In this document: one piece after another, positions 1 to 10,181 of the stretch | How the letters are laid out: each line of letters starts with the position of its first letter | How positions within the stretch are numbered: position 1 is the stretch's first letter | Source: an uncultured Pseudomonadota bacterium | GTDB taxonomy: Bacteria; Myxococcota_A; UBA796; SXON01 | DNA length: 42,477 nt | Direction: 5' to 3' | Assembly (NCBI GenBank): GCA_903959175.1 | Contig: CAJBVW010000056.1 | Coordinates: 1 to 42,477 of the forward strand | Made by a program: the position numbers and the translations under genes | The notes under the pieces: generated by a model | Told to the model about the DNA's origin: nothing | What the model saw: only the letters and a program-made list of their open reading frames with translations | Database searches by the model: none

Positions 1-1
1 C

Positions 2-1318
2 CCCGTCCCCTTCGTCACCGTACAGCTCCCCGTGTTCGACGAGCGCGACGTGGTGGAGCGGCTGGTGGACGCCGTCGCCGGCCTCGACTGGCCCGCCGAC
101 CGCCTCCAGATCCAGCTCCTCGACGACTCCACGGACGACACGGCGGCGCGCGCCGCCCCGGCCCTCGCCCGCGCGCGGGCCCGCGGTATCGACGCGAGCT
201 GTCTCCACCGCGACGATCGCGTGGGCTGGAAGGCCGGCGCGCTGGCCGCGGGTCTCCATTCCGCGCGCGGCGAGCTGGTCGCGGTGTTCGACGCCGACTT
301 CGTCCCCGCGCCCGACTTCCTGCGTCGGCTCGTGCCCGCGTTCGCCGATCCCGGCGTCGGCATGGTGCAGGCGCGCTGGGGCCACCTCAACGCCGACGCC
401 TCCGCGCTCACCGCGGCGCAGGCCACCCTGCTCGACGGCCACTTCGTCATCGAGCACACCGCGCGCAACCGCAGCGGCCGGTGGTTCAACTTCAACGGCA
501 CCGCCGGCGTGTGGCGGCGCGCGTGCATCGCCGCCGCCGGCGGCTGGCAGCACGACACCCTCACGGAGGACCTCGACCTCTCCTACCGCGCCCAGCTCGG
601 CGGCTGGCGCTTCGTGTACGTACTCGACCATGTCGTCCCGGCCGAGGTCCCCGAGTCCCTGGCGGCCTTCCGCGGCCAGCAGCACCGATGGGCCAAGGGC
701 TCGGTCGAGGTCGCGCGCAAGCTCAGCGCCCGGATCTGGCGGGCGGCGGACATTCCGGTGGCGACGCGCATCGAGGCCTCCTTCCACCTCTGGGCGAACT
801 TCGCGTGGCCGGTCGCGCTGGCGTTGGCCCTGGTCTTCCCGCCGCTCGTCCTCCTCGGGGGCGCGGGCACGGCCAGCGCCTGGGTGTACCTCCCGGTCTT
901 CCTCGTCTCCACTGGCGCGAACCTCCTCTTCTACGCGGTGGCGGCCCCCCGCCGGCTCGCGGCCCTCCCGGCGGCCACGCTCCTCGGGATCGGCATGGCG
1001 GTCAATCAGACGTTCGCGGTGGTCGAGGCCCTGGTCGGGCACCGCACCGCGTTCGTCCGTACGCCGAAAACCGGCGGTGGCCCAGGAAGTTACGGAAGCT
1101 CGGCGTCCGCGCCCGTCCCCTTCGAGCTCGCCCTCGCCGCCCTCCACCTCGGCACCGCGGGGTGGGCCGCGTCCGAGGGCGTGTGGGGGAGCCTCCCGTT
1201 CCTCCTCCTCTTCGGCGGGGGTTTCGCGTGGACGGGCCTCGCCGGGCTGAGGGACATCCTCCGCCGCGCCCCGTTGCCCCTCGTCAGCCCGGTCGAAGCA
1301 CCGGTCATCGGAAAGTAG
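2..1318 (+). CDS. Family 2 glycosyltransferase, membrane-bound, cellulose synthase/CslA-like (5' end outside window)
   Basis: The reading frame is open from the first bases of the window (it begins PVPFVTVQLPVFDERD), so the true start lies upstream. Visible GT2 hallmarks in order: the DDSTDDT nucleotide-sugar loop, the DADF metal-binding aspartates, the TEDLDLSYRAQLGGW acceptor-site region and the QQHRWAKG (QxxRW) motif. After these come several hydrophobic segments in the C-terminal third. This is the layout of processive or mannosyltransferase-like GT2 enzymes that build a beta-glycan at the inner membrane from a nucleotide sugar. The stop codon touches the start of the next gene, so the two are probably co-transcribed. 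Substrate and product are not deducible; glucomannan-type synthases are the closest family by memory. Confidence 0.85.
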   Translation, partial: PVPFVTVQLPVFDERDVVERLVDAVAGLDWPADRLQIQLLDDSTDDTAARAAPALARARARGIDASCLHRDDRVGWKAGALAAGLHSARGELVAVFDADFVPAPDFLRRLVPAFADPGVGMVQARWGHLNADASALTAAQATLLDGHFVIEHTARNRSGRWFNFNGTAGVWRRACIAAAGGWQHDTLTEDLDLSYRAQLGGWRFVYVLDHVVPAEVPESLAAFRGQQHRWAKGSVEVARKLSARIWRAADIPVATRIEASFHLWANFAWPVALALALVFPPLVLLGGAGTASAWVYLPVFLVSTGANLLFYAVAAPRRLAALPAATLLGIGMAVNQTFAVVEALVGHRTAFVRTPKTGGGPGSYGSSASAPVPFELALAALHLGTAGWAASEGVWGSLPFLLLFGGGFAWTGLAGLRDILRRAPLPLVSPVEAPVIGK

Positions 1319-2866
1319 ATGGACATCTCGCGCGGGGTCTCCGAGGGCTACAAGATCTGGATCGCGCTAGGCGGCGTATCCCTGGCGTTGGCCTGGCGTT
1401 TCCTGCCAGCCAGGGCCGCGCGCGGCCTGCTCGTCGTGCTCACCGTGATCGCGGGGCTCAACTACGCGCGTTGGGGCCCCAAGGTCCCCTTCGAGCAGGT
1501 CGACACCTACGACCTCCTCCACTACTACGTCAACGCCCGCTACTTCGACGAGCTCGGCTACTACGACCTCTACCCCTGCTTGATCCTCGCGGATCACGAG
1601 GCGAACGGCCCGTACTACGACGAGGGCAGCAAGTACATGGCGCAGGACGACGCCGGCCACGCCATGCGCCCCATCGAGCACGGTCTCGCGCGCGGGCAGG
1701 TGGTCAAGGCCGAGAAGTTCACGCCGGAGTCCTGGGTGCAGTTCCGCAAGGACGCGACGTACATCCAGCGGAACATCAAGGGCCTGAACGACGAGCTCTG
1801 GCGGCAGCTCCTCCAGGACCACGGCTTCAACGGCACGACCGTCTGGACCATGATCGCCCGGCCGATCGCGTCGCTTGCGCCGGTCGAGTCCGTCAAGTGG
1901 CTCTGCCAGATCGACATCGTGCTGCTGACCGGCGGCCTCGCCGCGATCGGATGGGCCTACGGCTGGCCCGCGGCGGCGTGGGGCGCGTTCTTCCTGTTCG
2001 TCAGCTACTCCGGGCGGTGGCCGACCTATTCCTGGGCGTTCCTCCGATACGATTACATCGCGGCCCTCCTCGGCGGCATGGCGCTCCTCAAGCGCGGGTA
2101 CCCCTTCTGGGCCGGCGTGATGACCGCGTGGTCGGCGACCCTGCGGCTCTTCCCCGCGATGTGGATGTACGGCCCTGGCGCGAAGGGCCTCTTCGGCCTC
2201 CTCCACCCCAAGCGCGGAGAGCGCGTCTTCCATCGCCAGCTACTCGTGATGCTCGGCGGCTTCCTCGTCGGCGTGGCGGTGCTCCAGGGCGCCGCGATCG
2301 CCACCCTCGGCATGGAGCCCGTCCGCACCCACTTCGAGAACATGGAGGACCACAACAGCTCCGAGCAGCTCTCCTCGCGTCGCATCGGCCTCGCGTTGGC
2401 CATCCCCTTCGAGGGGGATCTGCTGCCCAAGGCCATCACCAAGGCGATGAAGAAGGAGGTCGAGGACCAGAAGCCCCTCCGCTTCGGCATCGCGGCCGTG
2501 GTGCTCCTCGTCCTCGGCTGGGGCCTGCGCCGCGCCCGCGACGACGAGGCCTACGCCTTCGGGTTCCTCCCGTTCTTCCTGCTCACGACGGCCAGCTACT
2601 ACTACTACGTCGCGCGCATCACGCTCATCGTGCTGCACGCCTCCGACCTCCGGAAACCGAAGCACGCCTTCGGCCTCGGCTGGCTCCTTGGGCTCGAGGC
2701 GTTCTGCAACTGGTCGGAGACCGTGCACGCCGAGCACCGCGTATTCCTCGTCGGCTACCTCGCGTGGGGGCTCGCGGCCTACTCTGTCGTGATGGCGCTC
2801 TGGTACGTCTGGGACGCGCGCGCGGCCGGGGCGCAGGGCCCCGTCGTCGAGGCGTCGGCGGCGTGA
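1319..2866 (+). CDS. Polytopic membrane protein, possible GT-C-type glycosyltransferase
   Basis: A 515-residue protein with roughly ten hydrophobic segments. An N-terminal pair of segments is followed by a long aromatic- and charge-rich loop (about residues 60-180) containing VDTYDLLHYYVNARYFDELGY. Acidic residues in the first large extracytoplasmic loop and the many-helix layout are typical of lipid-phosphate-sugar-dependent GT-C enzymes. No family motif is certain, so the function is inferred. It starts immediately after the stop codon of the GT2 gene (TAGATG junction) and overlaps the next gene by four bases, so the three form one operon. Together with the GT2 gene it may make or decorate an envelope polysaccharide. 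Confidence 0.7.
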   Translation: MDISRGVSEGYKIWIALGGVSLALAWRFLPARAARGLLVVLTVIAGLNYARWGPKVPFEQVDTYDLLHYYVNARYFDELGYYDLYPCLILADHEANGPYYDEGSKYMAQDDAGHAMRPIEHGLARGQVVKAEKFTPESWVQFRKDATYIQRNIKGLNDELWRQLLQDHGFNGTTVWTMIARPIASLAPVESVKWLCQIDIVLLTGGLAAIGWAYGWPAAAWGAFFLFVSYSGRWPTYSWAFLRYDYIAALLGGMALLKRGYPFWAGVMTAWSATLRLFPAMWMYGPGAKGLFGLLHPKRGERVFHRQLLVMLGGFLVGVAVLQGAAIATLGMEPVRTHFENMEDHNSSEQLSSRRIGLALAIPFEGDLLPKAITKAMKKEVEDQKPLRFGIAAVVLLVLGWGLRRARDDEAYAFGFLPFFLLTTASYYYYVARITLIVLHASDLRKPKHAFGLGWLLGLEAFCNWSETVHAEHRVFLVGYLAWGLAAYSVVMALWYVWDARAAGAQGPVVEASAA

Positions 2867-3378
2867 TCCCCCTCTCTACGCGCCTGGCCGCCGTACGCAC
2901 CCGGGGCGACATCAAGGGCTTCGCCGAGGCCGTGGAGCGCGACGACCCCCTGCGGGCCGAGCTCGTCGCGTTCGTGACCGCCCGCGGCGTGGAGGTCGAG
3001 CCGGAGATGTCGGTCAAGCGCCTCGTACGCGCCGCGCTCGGCCGCTCGGACGACGCGCAGGTGCGCAAGAATCCCATCCACCGCGACGAAGCGTTCACCT
3101 GCGCCCACTGCGGCGCCGCGGTCCCGCCGGGCGGGGCGCCGGTGCGCGACCACTGCCCGCGCTGCCTCCGCGGCCTCCACGTCGACGTGATCCCGGGAGA
3201 CCGCGCCGCCGGCTGCGGGGGCGTGCTCGACCCGGTGGGCTTCGAGCGCCGCCCCGAAGTGGTCATCCAGTACCGCTGCCGGCGCTGCATCCACACGTTC
3301 CAGGTGCGCGCGCATCCCGACGACAAGGTGCCGCCCTCGCTCGATCCCCGCGAGCTCCCGGGGCCTCAGGGCGCGTAG
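2863..3378 (+). CDS. RNHCP domain zinc-ribbon protein
   Basis: This 171-residue protein starts at a GTG that overlaps the upstream stop codon (GTGA). The N-terminal 60 residues are helical and charged. From about residue 65 it shows the RNHCP-domain pattern: RKNPIHRDEAFTCAHCG, then VRDHCPRCLRGLHVDVIPGDRAAGCGG, then YRCRRC. Six or more cysteines arranged as CxxC pairs imply one or two zinc ribbons. The biochemical role of the family is not established. The gene runs convergently into the LarA-like gene, and the two coding regions overlap by 13 bases at their 3' ends. The domain call is confident, the function unknown. Confidence 0.8.
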   Translation: MIPLSTRLAAVRTRGDIKGFAEAVERDDPLRAELVAFVTARGVEVEPEMSVKRLVRAALGRSDDAQVRKNPIHRDEAFTCAHCGAAVPPGGAPVRDHCPRCLRGLHVDVIPGDRAAGCGGVLDPVGFERRPEVVIQYRCRRCIHTFQVRAHPDDKVPPSLDPRELPGPQGA

Positions 3379-4418
3379 CGCGGCAACCGGGCGAACGGGT
3401 CGGTGACGACCAGGCTGTCCGCAGGCGCGAGCGCTTCCGCCGCCTCCGACGTGGCGTCGATGCCGCACGCGCGGAGGGGGGCGGGATCGCGCACGCCGGT
3501 GACCACGAGCGGGTGGCGCCGCAGCGTGGCGGCGATCATGACCGCGCGCTGGGTGCCGCCGCCCACGGGTGCGTCCCCGTCGAGGAGCGCGCCCCACGGA
3601 GCCCGGCCCGCCGCGAGCACGGCCGCGAACGCCCGCTCTCCGTCGCCCTCGCCCATGCCCTCGGGGCACGCGGCGTCGAGGTAGAGCGTGGCGCCGGCGA
3701 CGAGCGGCGGGTCGTCCGAGAGGCCGAGGTAGGTCGCGGCGCGGCTCGCCTGGTAGAAGTTCACCGCCTTCTTTGTCGGAACGCGCAGGATCGCGGCGGG
3801 GTGGCGGCGCGGCACGTCCAACCAGCAGTCCAGCGAAGCGGCGGCGCGCGCGAGCGTGGCGCGGGGCTCGCCGGCGAACCACCGCCCCCCAGCGAGCAGC
3901 AGCACCCAGCGGCACCCGGCGGCCTCGCCGAGCCCGTCGATCGCGGCGCGGAAGGGGTTCCCCTCGAGGCGACCGAGGCGCACGCCGGGCGCGGTGACCC
4001 GGTCGCGATGGTGCAGGGCGTCGATGGTCGCGCGCGCGCCGAGCCCGACGGCGACGGCCTTGTGGCCCCCCGAGAACCCGGCGTACTGATGCAGCTCGAC
4101 GATGCCGACGCCGAGCAGCACGTCGGCGTCGGCCACGGCGCGCGAGATGCCGCCGGGGATCCCGTCCACGATCGCGGTGGGGACGGTGTCGTCGGGGTCG
4201 TGCTGGTGGAGCGGGAAGGGGCTGCCGGGCAGCTCGTCGGCCCGCATCGCGCGGTGGAGCCCGAGGCCGACCACCGCACGCACGTCCCCGGCGACCCAGG
4301 GACGCAACGCGTGGAGGGCCGCGTTCACGTCGAGCGGCCGCGTGCCGTCGGGGACCGCGATGCGGACGCGCCCGCCGGACGGGGGAGGGGAGGCCAGGAG
4401 CGCGTCGGCGAGCGTCAT
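3366..4418 (-). CDS. LarA-like (DUF2088) nickel-pincer racemase family protein
   Basis: A 350-residue protein related to LarA, the lactate racemase that uses a nickel-pincer nucleotide cofactor. Visible motifs are PDGTRP at residues 23-28, GLGLHR at 51-56, and HQYAGFSGGHKAV around 110-122. His110, Lys120 and His136 are spaced 10 and 16 residues apart. This equals the spacing of His174, Lys184 and His200 in the Lactobacillus enzyme, where the lysine carries the cofactor and the last histidine binds nickel. That favours a working nickel-pincer enzyme. The protein is shorter than typical LarA (about 420 residues). No larB, larC or larE cofactor genes are in the window. The substrate could be a hydroxyacid other than lactate. 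It follows the GT-C gene by 30 bases on the same strand. Confidence 0.75.
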   Translation of the reverse strand: MTLADALLASPPPSGGRVRIAVPDGTRPLDVNAALHALRPWVAGDVRAVVGLGLHRAMRADELPGSPFPLHQHDPDDTVPTAIVDGIPGGISRAVADADVLLGVGIVELHQYAGFSGGHKAVAVGLGARATIDALHHRDRVTAPGVRLGRLEGNPFRAAIDGLGEAAGCRWVLLLAGGRWFAGEPRATLARAAASLDCWLDVPRRHPAAILRVPTKKAVNFYQASRAATYLGLSDDPPLVAGATLYLDAACPEGMGEGDGERAFAAVLAAGRAPWGALLDGDAPVGGGTQRAVMIAATLRRHPLVVTGVRDPAPLRACGIDATSEAAEALAPADSLVVTDPFARLPRYAP

Positions 4419-4448
4419 GGCGCAGGCCTATCGTGGGCGCGGCGGCGC

Positions 4449-5639
4449 CTACAGGGCGGCGGGGCCCGGCCGCGTGAGGCGGGCCCACCCTTCAGCGAGA
4501 AGCGCGAGGTAGAACGGAGTGTATACGAGGATACGCGTCCCCACCCACTCGGTCCACGCGGAGGTGGCGGGATCGTAGGTGGAGAGCACGACGTACGCTC
4601 CGGGCGCGGTGACCGCGAGCACGATCCAGGCGCGCGACCCGTTCAGCAGCGCGGCGGCGAGCGGCCACGCCACGTACCAGGGGTGGACGGTCGGCGAGAG
4701 GATCACGAACGCGCCCGTGGTCCAGAGCGCGACGCGCGCGCGGTCTCGACTTCGGAGCAGGATCCCGGCGACGACCGCGGCCCCGACGACCTGGAGGGCC
4801 GTGCGCGCCCCGGGCCCCGCTACGGCCTCCGCGAGGGGGTGGAGCGACCCGTTGAACGCCCAGGATGCGCGGTAGGTCTCGAAGCCGTCCACGCGGACGA
4901 AGGGGAGGGTGACCGCGAGGGTCAGGAGCCCCCAGAAGGGCCAGCGGCGCGGCCGGTCGAGGACGAGGAGCACCCCGGGGAGCAGCTTCACCATCGCGCC
5001 GGCCCACGCCCAGGCGCCCGCGGCGAGGGGGCGGCGGCTCACGACGGCCGCGACGAGGCAGGCGACGCCGATGCCCTCGAGGTGCCCGCTCACCGCGGCC
5101 TCCAACGCGGGGAGCGGGAGGAGCGCCCACAACCAGCCCGCGGTGGGGCGCTCCCGCGCGAGCATCCATGCGGTCCCGACGTCGCAGGCGCTGGCCAGCA
5201 GCCGCCACGCGAGCACGCCCCCGCCCGAGAGGAGCACGAAGAGCAGCTGCGCGATCGGCGGGTAGATACTGGGGACGTGGCGGTGGTTGACGTTCGCCCA
5301 CACCGCGTCCCGCAGCGCGGCGAGCTCCGGCGCGTCCGGCGCCGAGACGAAGGGGTTGTGGCCCGCCCGCCACACCTCGCCCTCCCACACGTAGCGCCAC
5401 ACGTCGTCCGAGAGCGTCGGCGTCACCAGGAGGAGCGGCAGGCGCACGAGCACCGCCGCGATGACGACGCGCGCAGGGGAGGGGAGGTCCGGCGCGGTGA
5501 GCGCCACGATCCCTCCCCACGCGAGCACGATGGCGACGAACGGGAGGGCGTGCGCCCGCGGATCCCCGAGGGTGGCGACGGCGAGTGCGCCGAGGAGCGC
5601 GGCGGCGAGGGCGGCTGCTGGGACGGGACGCCCGTACAC
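4449..5639 (-). CDS. GT-C (GT87/DUF2029-like) polyprenol-phosphate-sugar glycosyltransferase
   Basis: This 396-residue polytopic membrane protein has about ten hydrophobic helices. The stretch SDDVWRYVWEGEVWRAGHNPF (split around residues 78-98) holds an Asp-Asp pair in the first external loop, followed by HRHVPSIYPPIAQL. This is the hallmark of bacterial mannosyltransferase-like GT-C enzymes that use a polyprenyl-phosphate sugar on the outer face of the inner membrane. The start is a GTG with a GGAG Shine-Dalgarno about five bases upstream. It heads a two-gene minus-strand unit with the LarA-like gene and is divergent from pal. The donor and acceptor sugars cannot be read from sequence. Confidence 0.75.
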   Translation of the reverse strand: MYGRPVPAAALAAALLGALAVATLGDPRAHALPFVAIVLAWGGIVALTAPDLPSPARVVIAAVLVRLPLLLVTPTLSDDVWRYVWEGEVWRAGHNPFVSAPDAPELAALRDAVWANVNHRHVPSIYPPIAQLLFVLLSGGGVLAWRLLASACDVGTAWMLARERPTAGWLWALLPLPALEAAVSGHLEGIGVACLVAAVVSRRPLAAGAWAWAGAMVKLLPGVLLVLDRPRRWPFWGLLTLAVTLPFVRVDGFETYRASWAFNGSLHPLAEAVAGPGARTALQVVGAAVVAGILLRSRDRARVALWTTGAFVILSPTVHPWYVAWPLAAALLNGSRAWIVLAVTAPGAYVVLSTYDPATSAWTEWVGTRILVYTPFYLALLAEGWARLTRPGPAAL

Positions 5640-5812
5640 GAGGCTCCGGGGGAGGGGGGCGCCCGGACGGGGGCCTCTGGGTCGGTAACCATCGGCGCCG
5701 GCTTCGGCCCGCGGGATGCGACGCCGTCGACGCGTCCGGCGGCGAGTCGTCCCGGGTGGCCACCGTTGACAGCGACCGGACGAGGCTCTAAAGAGCGCGC
5801 CTCGGGTAGTCC

Positions 5813-6544
5813 ATGTCTGTTGGTCGAAGCGCGCTCCTCGCCTCGCTGCTCCTGCTCCCGCTCGTCTTCGGCGGCTGCGTGCCGAAGAAGCCGCTGGACG
5901 ACACCGACACTCCCACCGATATGAACCCGCCGAGCGTCCGCCTCCAGGTGGCTGCGATCGACCCGGCCCAGGCGCCGGCGGATCGTGCGCTGGACGCGGA
6001 GATCTTCGGCAGCGGCTTCGAGAGCGGCGCCAAGGTCAGCTTCAGCGGCGCCGCCGCCACGACCGTCCGCTTCGTCGACGAGAACTCGCTCCGGGTCGGC
6101 GTCCCCGCGATGCCCATCGGCAGCTACGACGTGATCGTCACCAACCCGGACGGCACCAAGGCCACCTTGCGGAAGGGCCTCACGCTCACGGAAGGTGCGG
6201 CTTCCACCGCGGGTTGTGCCTCGGTGACCCTGGCTTTTGACCTCGACAGCTCCGTGCTCGCGTCCAGCACTCGCGCCGAGCTCGACCGCCTTGCCCCCTG
6301 CCTGCGCGAGGGCACCGCCACCGTGCGGATCGAGGGCCACTGCGACGAGCGCGGCACCACCGAGTACAACATCGCGCTCGGGCAGCGTCGCGCTGACGCC
6401 GTCCAGCGTTACCTCGTGGGCCTCGGGGTGACGCCCGCACGCCTGCGCACGGTCTCCTACGGGGAGGAGCGCCTGATCGACCGGTCCGGCACCGAGTCCG
6501 CCCACGCCAGGAACCGTCGCGTCGAGATCCTCGTCCGGGAGTGA
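5813..6544 (+). CDS. pal: Peptidoglycan-associated lipoprotein (Pal) with an extra IPT/TIG domain
   Basis: A 243-residue lipoprotein with a type II signal peptide and lipobox FGGC (Cys22). Residues about 37-122 form an immunoglobulin-like IPT/TIG module (IFGSGFESGAKVSFSG, VIVTNPDG). Residues about 135-243 are an OmpA C-terminal peptidoglycan-binding domain with GHCDERGTTEYNIALGQRRA and SYGEERL, plus NRRVEI at the end. Pal anchors the outer membrane to peptidoglycan as part of Tol-Pal. Classical Pal lacks the Ig-like insert, which makes this form longer. It overlaps the CpoB-type gene by four bases, the usual pal-cpoB order; tolQRAB are not visible upstream in this window. Confidence 0.88.
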   Translation: MSVGRSALLASLLLLPLVFGGCVPKKPLDDTDTPTDMNPPSVRLQVAAIDPAQAPADRALDAEIFGSGFESGAKVSFSGAAATTVRFVDENSLRVGVPAMPIGSYDVIVTNPDGTKATLRKGLTLTEGAASTAGCASVTLAFDLDSSVLASSTRAELDRLAPCLREGTATVRIEGHCDERGTTEYNIALGQRRADAVQRYLVGLGVTPARLRTVSYGEERLIDRSGTESAHARNRRVEILVRE

Positions 6545-7398
6545 CCGTGTTCCTCGCCCCCCTTCTCCTCGCCTGCGTGCTCGACCGCACCGGGCAGTCG
6601 GCCACCGACACGATGCGGCGGGAGCTCGCCGATCACGGGCGCCGCGTCCGTGAGCTCGAGGTCGTCTCCGAGGACATGTCGCGTCGCGTCGGCCAGATGG
6701 AAGAGGTCACGCGCGCCCGCGGCCAGGAGGAGATCCTCAAGATGGAGACGATGGAGCAGCTCCGTCAGGAGGTCGCGCGGATCCGCGGCGACTTCGAGGT
6801 GCTCCAGCACGAGTACGGCACCTACGAGCAGGCCGGCATCGGCTACCAGCAGGACTCCGACTACCGGATGTCCTACGTCGAGTCCCGCATCGGCCAGCTC
6901 GAGAAGTCGCTCGGCGTGAAGGTGCCCCCGCCGCCCGCGCGGGATCCCTCGACCGGCGGCATCGTCGCCCCCCCGACGACCCCCACCGGCCCCACCGGCC
7001 CCACCACCGACCCCGAGCCTCCCGTCGCGTCCACGCCGGAGGAAGTGTTCGCCCTCATCGGCAAGAACCTCGAGGACGGCAACGGCGGCGTGGCGCGGGC
7101 GATCGCCAAGCGCTTCATCCAGGACAACCCCACCAGCGACCGCGTCGCCGAGGCCCACTACCGCGTGGCCGAGTCCTGGCAGAACGAGGCCGACTACAAG
7201 GCGGCCGCCGCCGCGTTCCTCGTCGTGTCCGACAAGTACCCGCAGAGCACCTGGGCTCCGTGGTCCGTCCTCCGCATCGGGGAGTGCTTCGCGGCCCTCG
7301 GCGACAAGGACAACGCGAAGCTGTTCTGGACGGACGTGATCCAGCGCTATCCCAAGAGCAAAGCCGCGAAGGAAGCCAAGACCCAGCTCGGGAAGTAG
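6541..7398 (+). CDS. cpoB: CpoB/YbgF-type Tol-Pal system TPR protein
   Basis: This 285-residue protein begins at a GTG overlapping the pal stop codon (GTGA). A very short hydrophobic leader ends in LLLAC, so Cys12 may be lipidated, unlike soluble periplasmic CpoB of E. coli. Residues about 20-130 are a predicted coiled coil (repeated RELEV, RRVGQMEE, LRQEVARIRGD). A Pro/Thr linker at about 135-165 follows, and then TPR-like repeats (FALIGKNLEDGNGGVARAIAKRF, AHYRVAESWQNEADYKAAAAAF, VLRIGECFAALGDKDNAKLFW). CpoB coordinates Tol-Pal with septal peptidoglycan synthesis. The coiled coil, linker and TPR order matches the family. A strong terminator lies about 130 bases downstream. Confidence 0.85.
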   Translation: MTVFLAPLLLACVLDRTGQSATDTMRRELADHGRRVRELEVVSEDMSRRVGQMEEVTRARGQEEILKMETMEQLRQEVARIRGDFEVLQHEYGTYEQAGIGYQQDSDYRMSYVESRIGQLEKSLGVKVPPPPARDPSTGGIVAPPTTPTGPTGPTTDPEPPVASTPEEVFALIGKNLEDGNGGVARAIAKRFIQDNPTSDRVAEAHYRVAESWQNEADYKAAAAAFLVVSDKYPQSTWAPWSVLRIGECFAALGDKDNAKLFWTDVIQRYPKSKAAKEAKTQLGK

Positions 7399-7527
7399 GC
7401 GGCCGGGTTCGGTTTTGGGGAACCGACCGGGCGGGCGGAATGCGCCTGAAGTCGGTCACGGACGGTCACCCCGCTTGCGCCGGGGACGCCGGACGATTAT
7501 CCGGGTCTCCCAACCTCCCTTCCCATG

Positions 7528-7555
7528 GAGCGTCCCCCCGGGCGCTCTTTTTTTT
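7528..7555 (+). terminator. Intrinsic terminator (or leader attenuator) between cpoB and rimP
   Basis: GAGCGTCC (7528-7535) pairs with GGGCGCTC (7540-7547) around a CCCC loop, with one G-U pair, and is followed at once by eight T residues. This is the clearest rho-independent terminator in the window. It ends the pal-cpoB transcript, but it sits only 50 bases before the rimP start with no obvious promoter in between, so it could also act as an attenuator in a rimP leader. Confidence 0.85.
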
Positions 7556-7604
7556 GCCTGCCGTCGGCTCCTCTCGGCACACTTCACCCCCTCGGCCCGT
7601 CTCC

Positions 7605-8134
7605 ATGTCGCAGCTCCGCACCGTCATCGACACGCTCCGCGCCCTGATCGAACCCGTGGCCGAACGCCAGGGCTGCGACCTCGTGGCGATCGAGCTCGTG
7701 GGCGGGCTCGCTGGCAAGCGGGTGCTCCGCGTCTCCATCGACAAGGTCGGGGGCGCGACGATCTCGGACTGTACGAAGGTCTCGCGGGCGCTCTCGCCGG
7801 TGCTCGACGCCGACGACCTCATCCCGAGCGCCTACGACCTCGAGGTGTCCACGCCGGGGATGGAGCGTCCGCTCCAGCGCGAGAAGGACTTCGCGTACTT
7901 CGCCGGATGCGAGGCGCGGATCAAGCTGTACGGGATGGATGGACGTCGCCGGCTCAAGGTGCGCCTGCTCGGCGCGTCCGATGGGCAGGTACGCGTGAAC
8001 GTCGAGGGCGAGGGGGAGCGCATCCTCCCGCTCGACGACATCGAGCGCGCCAATCTCGTCCTGGATTTGGACCAGTTCGCCCGCCTTGGGCAGGGCCTGC
8101 ATCCCGTTGAATCCGATGCCGAAGGAGAAACGCC

Positions 8135-8138
<4 letters not shown>
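7605..8138 (+). CDS. rimP: Ribosome maturation factor RimP
   Basis: A 177-residue protein. The start was placed at the ATG giving MSQLRTVIDTLRALIEPVAE, because the open frame upstream runs through the terminator and is unrelated to the family. The N-terminal domain shows CDLVAIELVGG and LRVSIDKVGGATISDC; the centre shows the family signature LEVSTPGMERPLQREKDF; the C-terminal SH3-like barrel has ARIKLYG and the end DIERANLVLDLD. RimP binds and matures the 30S subunit. The stop overlaps the nusA start (ATGA), and the rimP-nusA order is conserved across bacteria. The length matches the family (about 150-180). Confidence 0.93.
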
Positions 8139-9419
<1,281 letters not shown>

Positions 9420-9436
<17 letters not shown>

Positions 9437-10028
9437 GCGTCCCAAGCGCCCTCCTCCCCCGCCGGGGGAGGGGCCGGTGCGTACCTGCGTGGTGACCCGC
9501 GAGTCGGGCCCCCCGGAGGCGCTCGTGCGCGTCCTCGTCGGCCCGGATGGGCGGATCGAGGTCGATTACGGTGCGCGCCTGGGTGGGCGCGGCGCGTGGC
9601 TCATGCCGCGCAAGGACGTGATCGCGACCGCCGAGGCGAAGCCCGGCCTGCTCGCGCGCATGCTCCACGTCGAGACCTGCGACACCGCCGGGCTCCTCGA
9701 CCGGGTGCGCGCCGCGAACGAACGAACGGCGGGCGAGCTCCTCTCGCTCGCCGCGCGCTCCGGTGCCCTCGCGAGCGGAGGCGATCAGGCCACCGCCGCG
9801 GTGCGCGCAGGAGAGGTCGTCGGGCTCGCCGTCGCGAGCGATGCATCCCCCTCCAGCGTCGACGCCGTGCGCGGCGATCGCGATCTTCCGATCTGGACTC
9901 TCCCCTGGGATCGCGAAGCCCTCGGGCGTCGGATCGGTAAGGGTCCTCGTGCGATCGTGGGTTTACGCGGGGCGGCGGTGACGCGCGCGCTCGCGGAGCA
10001 GTTGCGGAGGATGCAGGACCTGCGTTAG
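9420..10028 (+). CDS. ylxR: YlxR (DUF448) RNA-binding protein with C-terminal L7Ae-like domain
   Basis: This 202-residue protein starts at a GTG inside the end of nusA. After a basic/proline-rich leader, residues about 20-85 show the YlxR pattern: RTCVVTRES, ALVRVLVGPDGRIEVDYGARLGGRGAWL. The remainder (about 95-202; LSLAARSGALASGG, GKGPRAIVGLRGAAVTRAL) resembles a ribosomal L7Ae-like RNA-binding fold, which in Firmicutes is a separate gene (ylxQ). The position between nusA and infB is diagnostic. YlxR has been connected with RNase P modulation in Firmicutes; whether that holds here is unknown. Confidence 0.85.
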
Positions 10029-10181
10029 GGGGCCCGGCGAGGACCGGCCGCGGCGTCGGGCCCTTTCGAGCGAGGCGGAGCGCGCGCCCCGTCGCCGCGA
10101 TGGGTCGGGGCTTTTCTCCGGCTGAACCGGGATGCGTGCGTATCCTCTGCGGGTTGCGAGCCCGTTCCTACAAGGTACTGA

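Noticed and set aside
481-2862. Long plus-strand frame that ends with the RNHCP protein
   Set aside because: Only the last 171 codons are real. The rest is out of frame with the GT2 and membrane genes and is Arg/Pro-rich.
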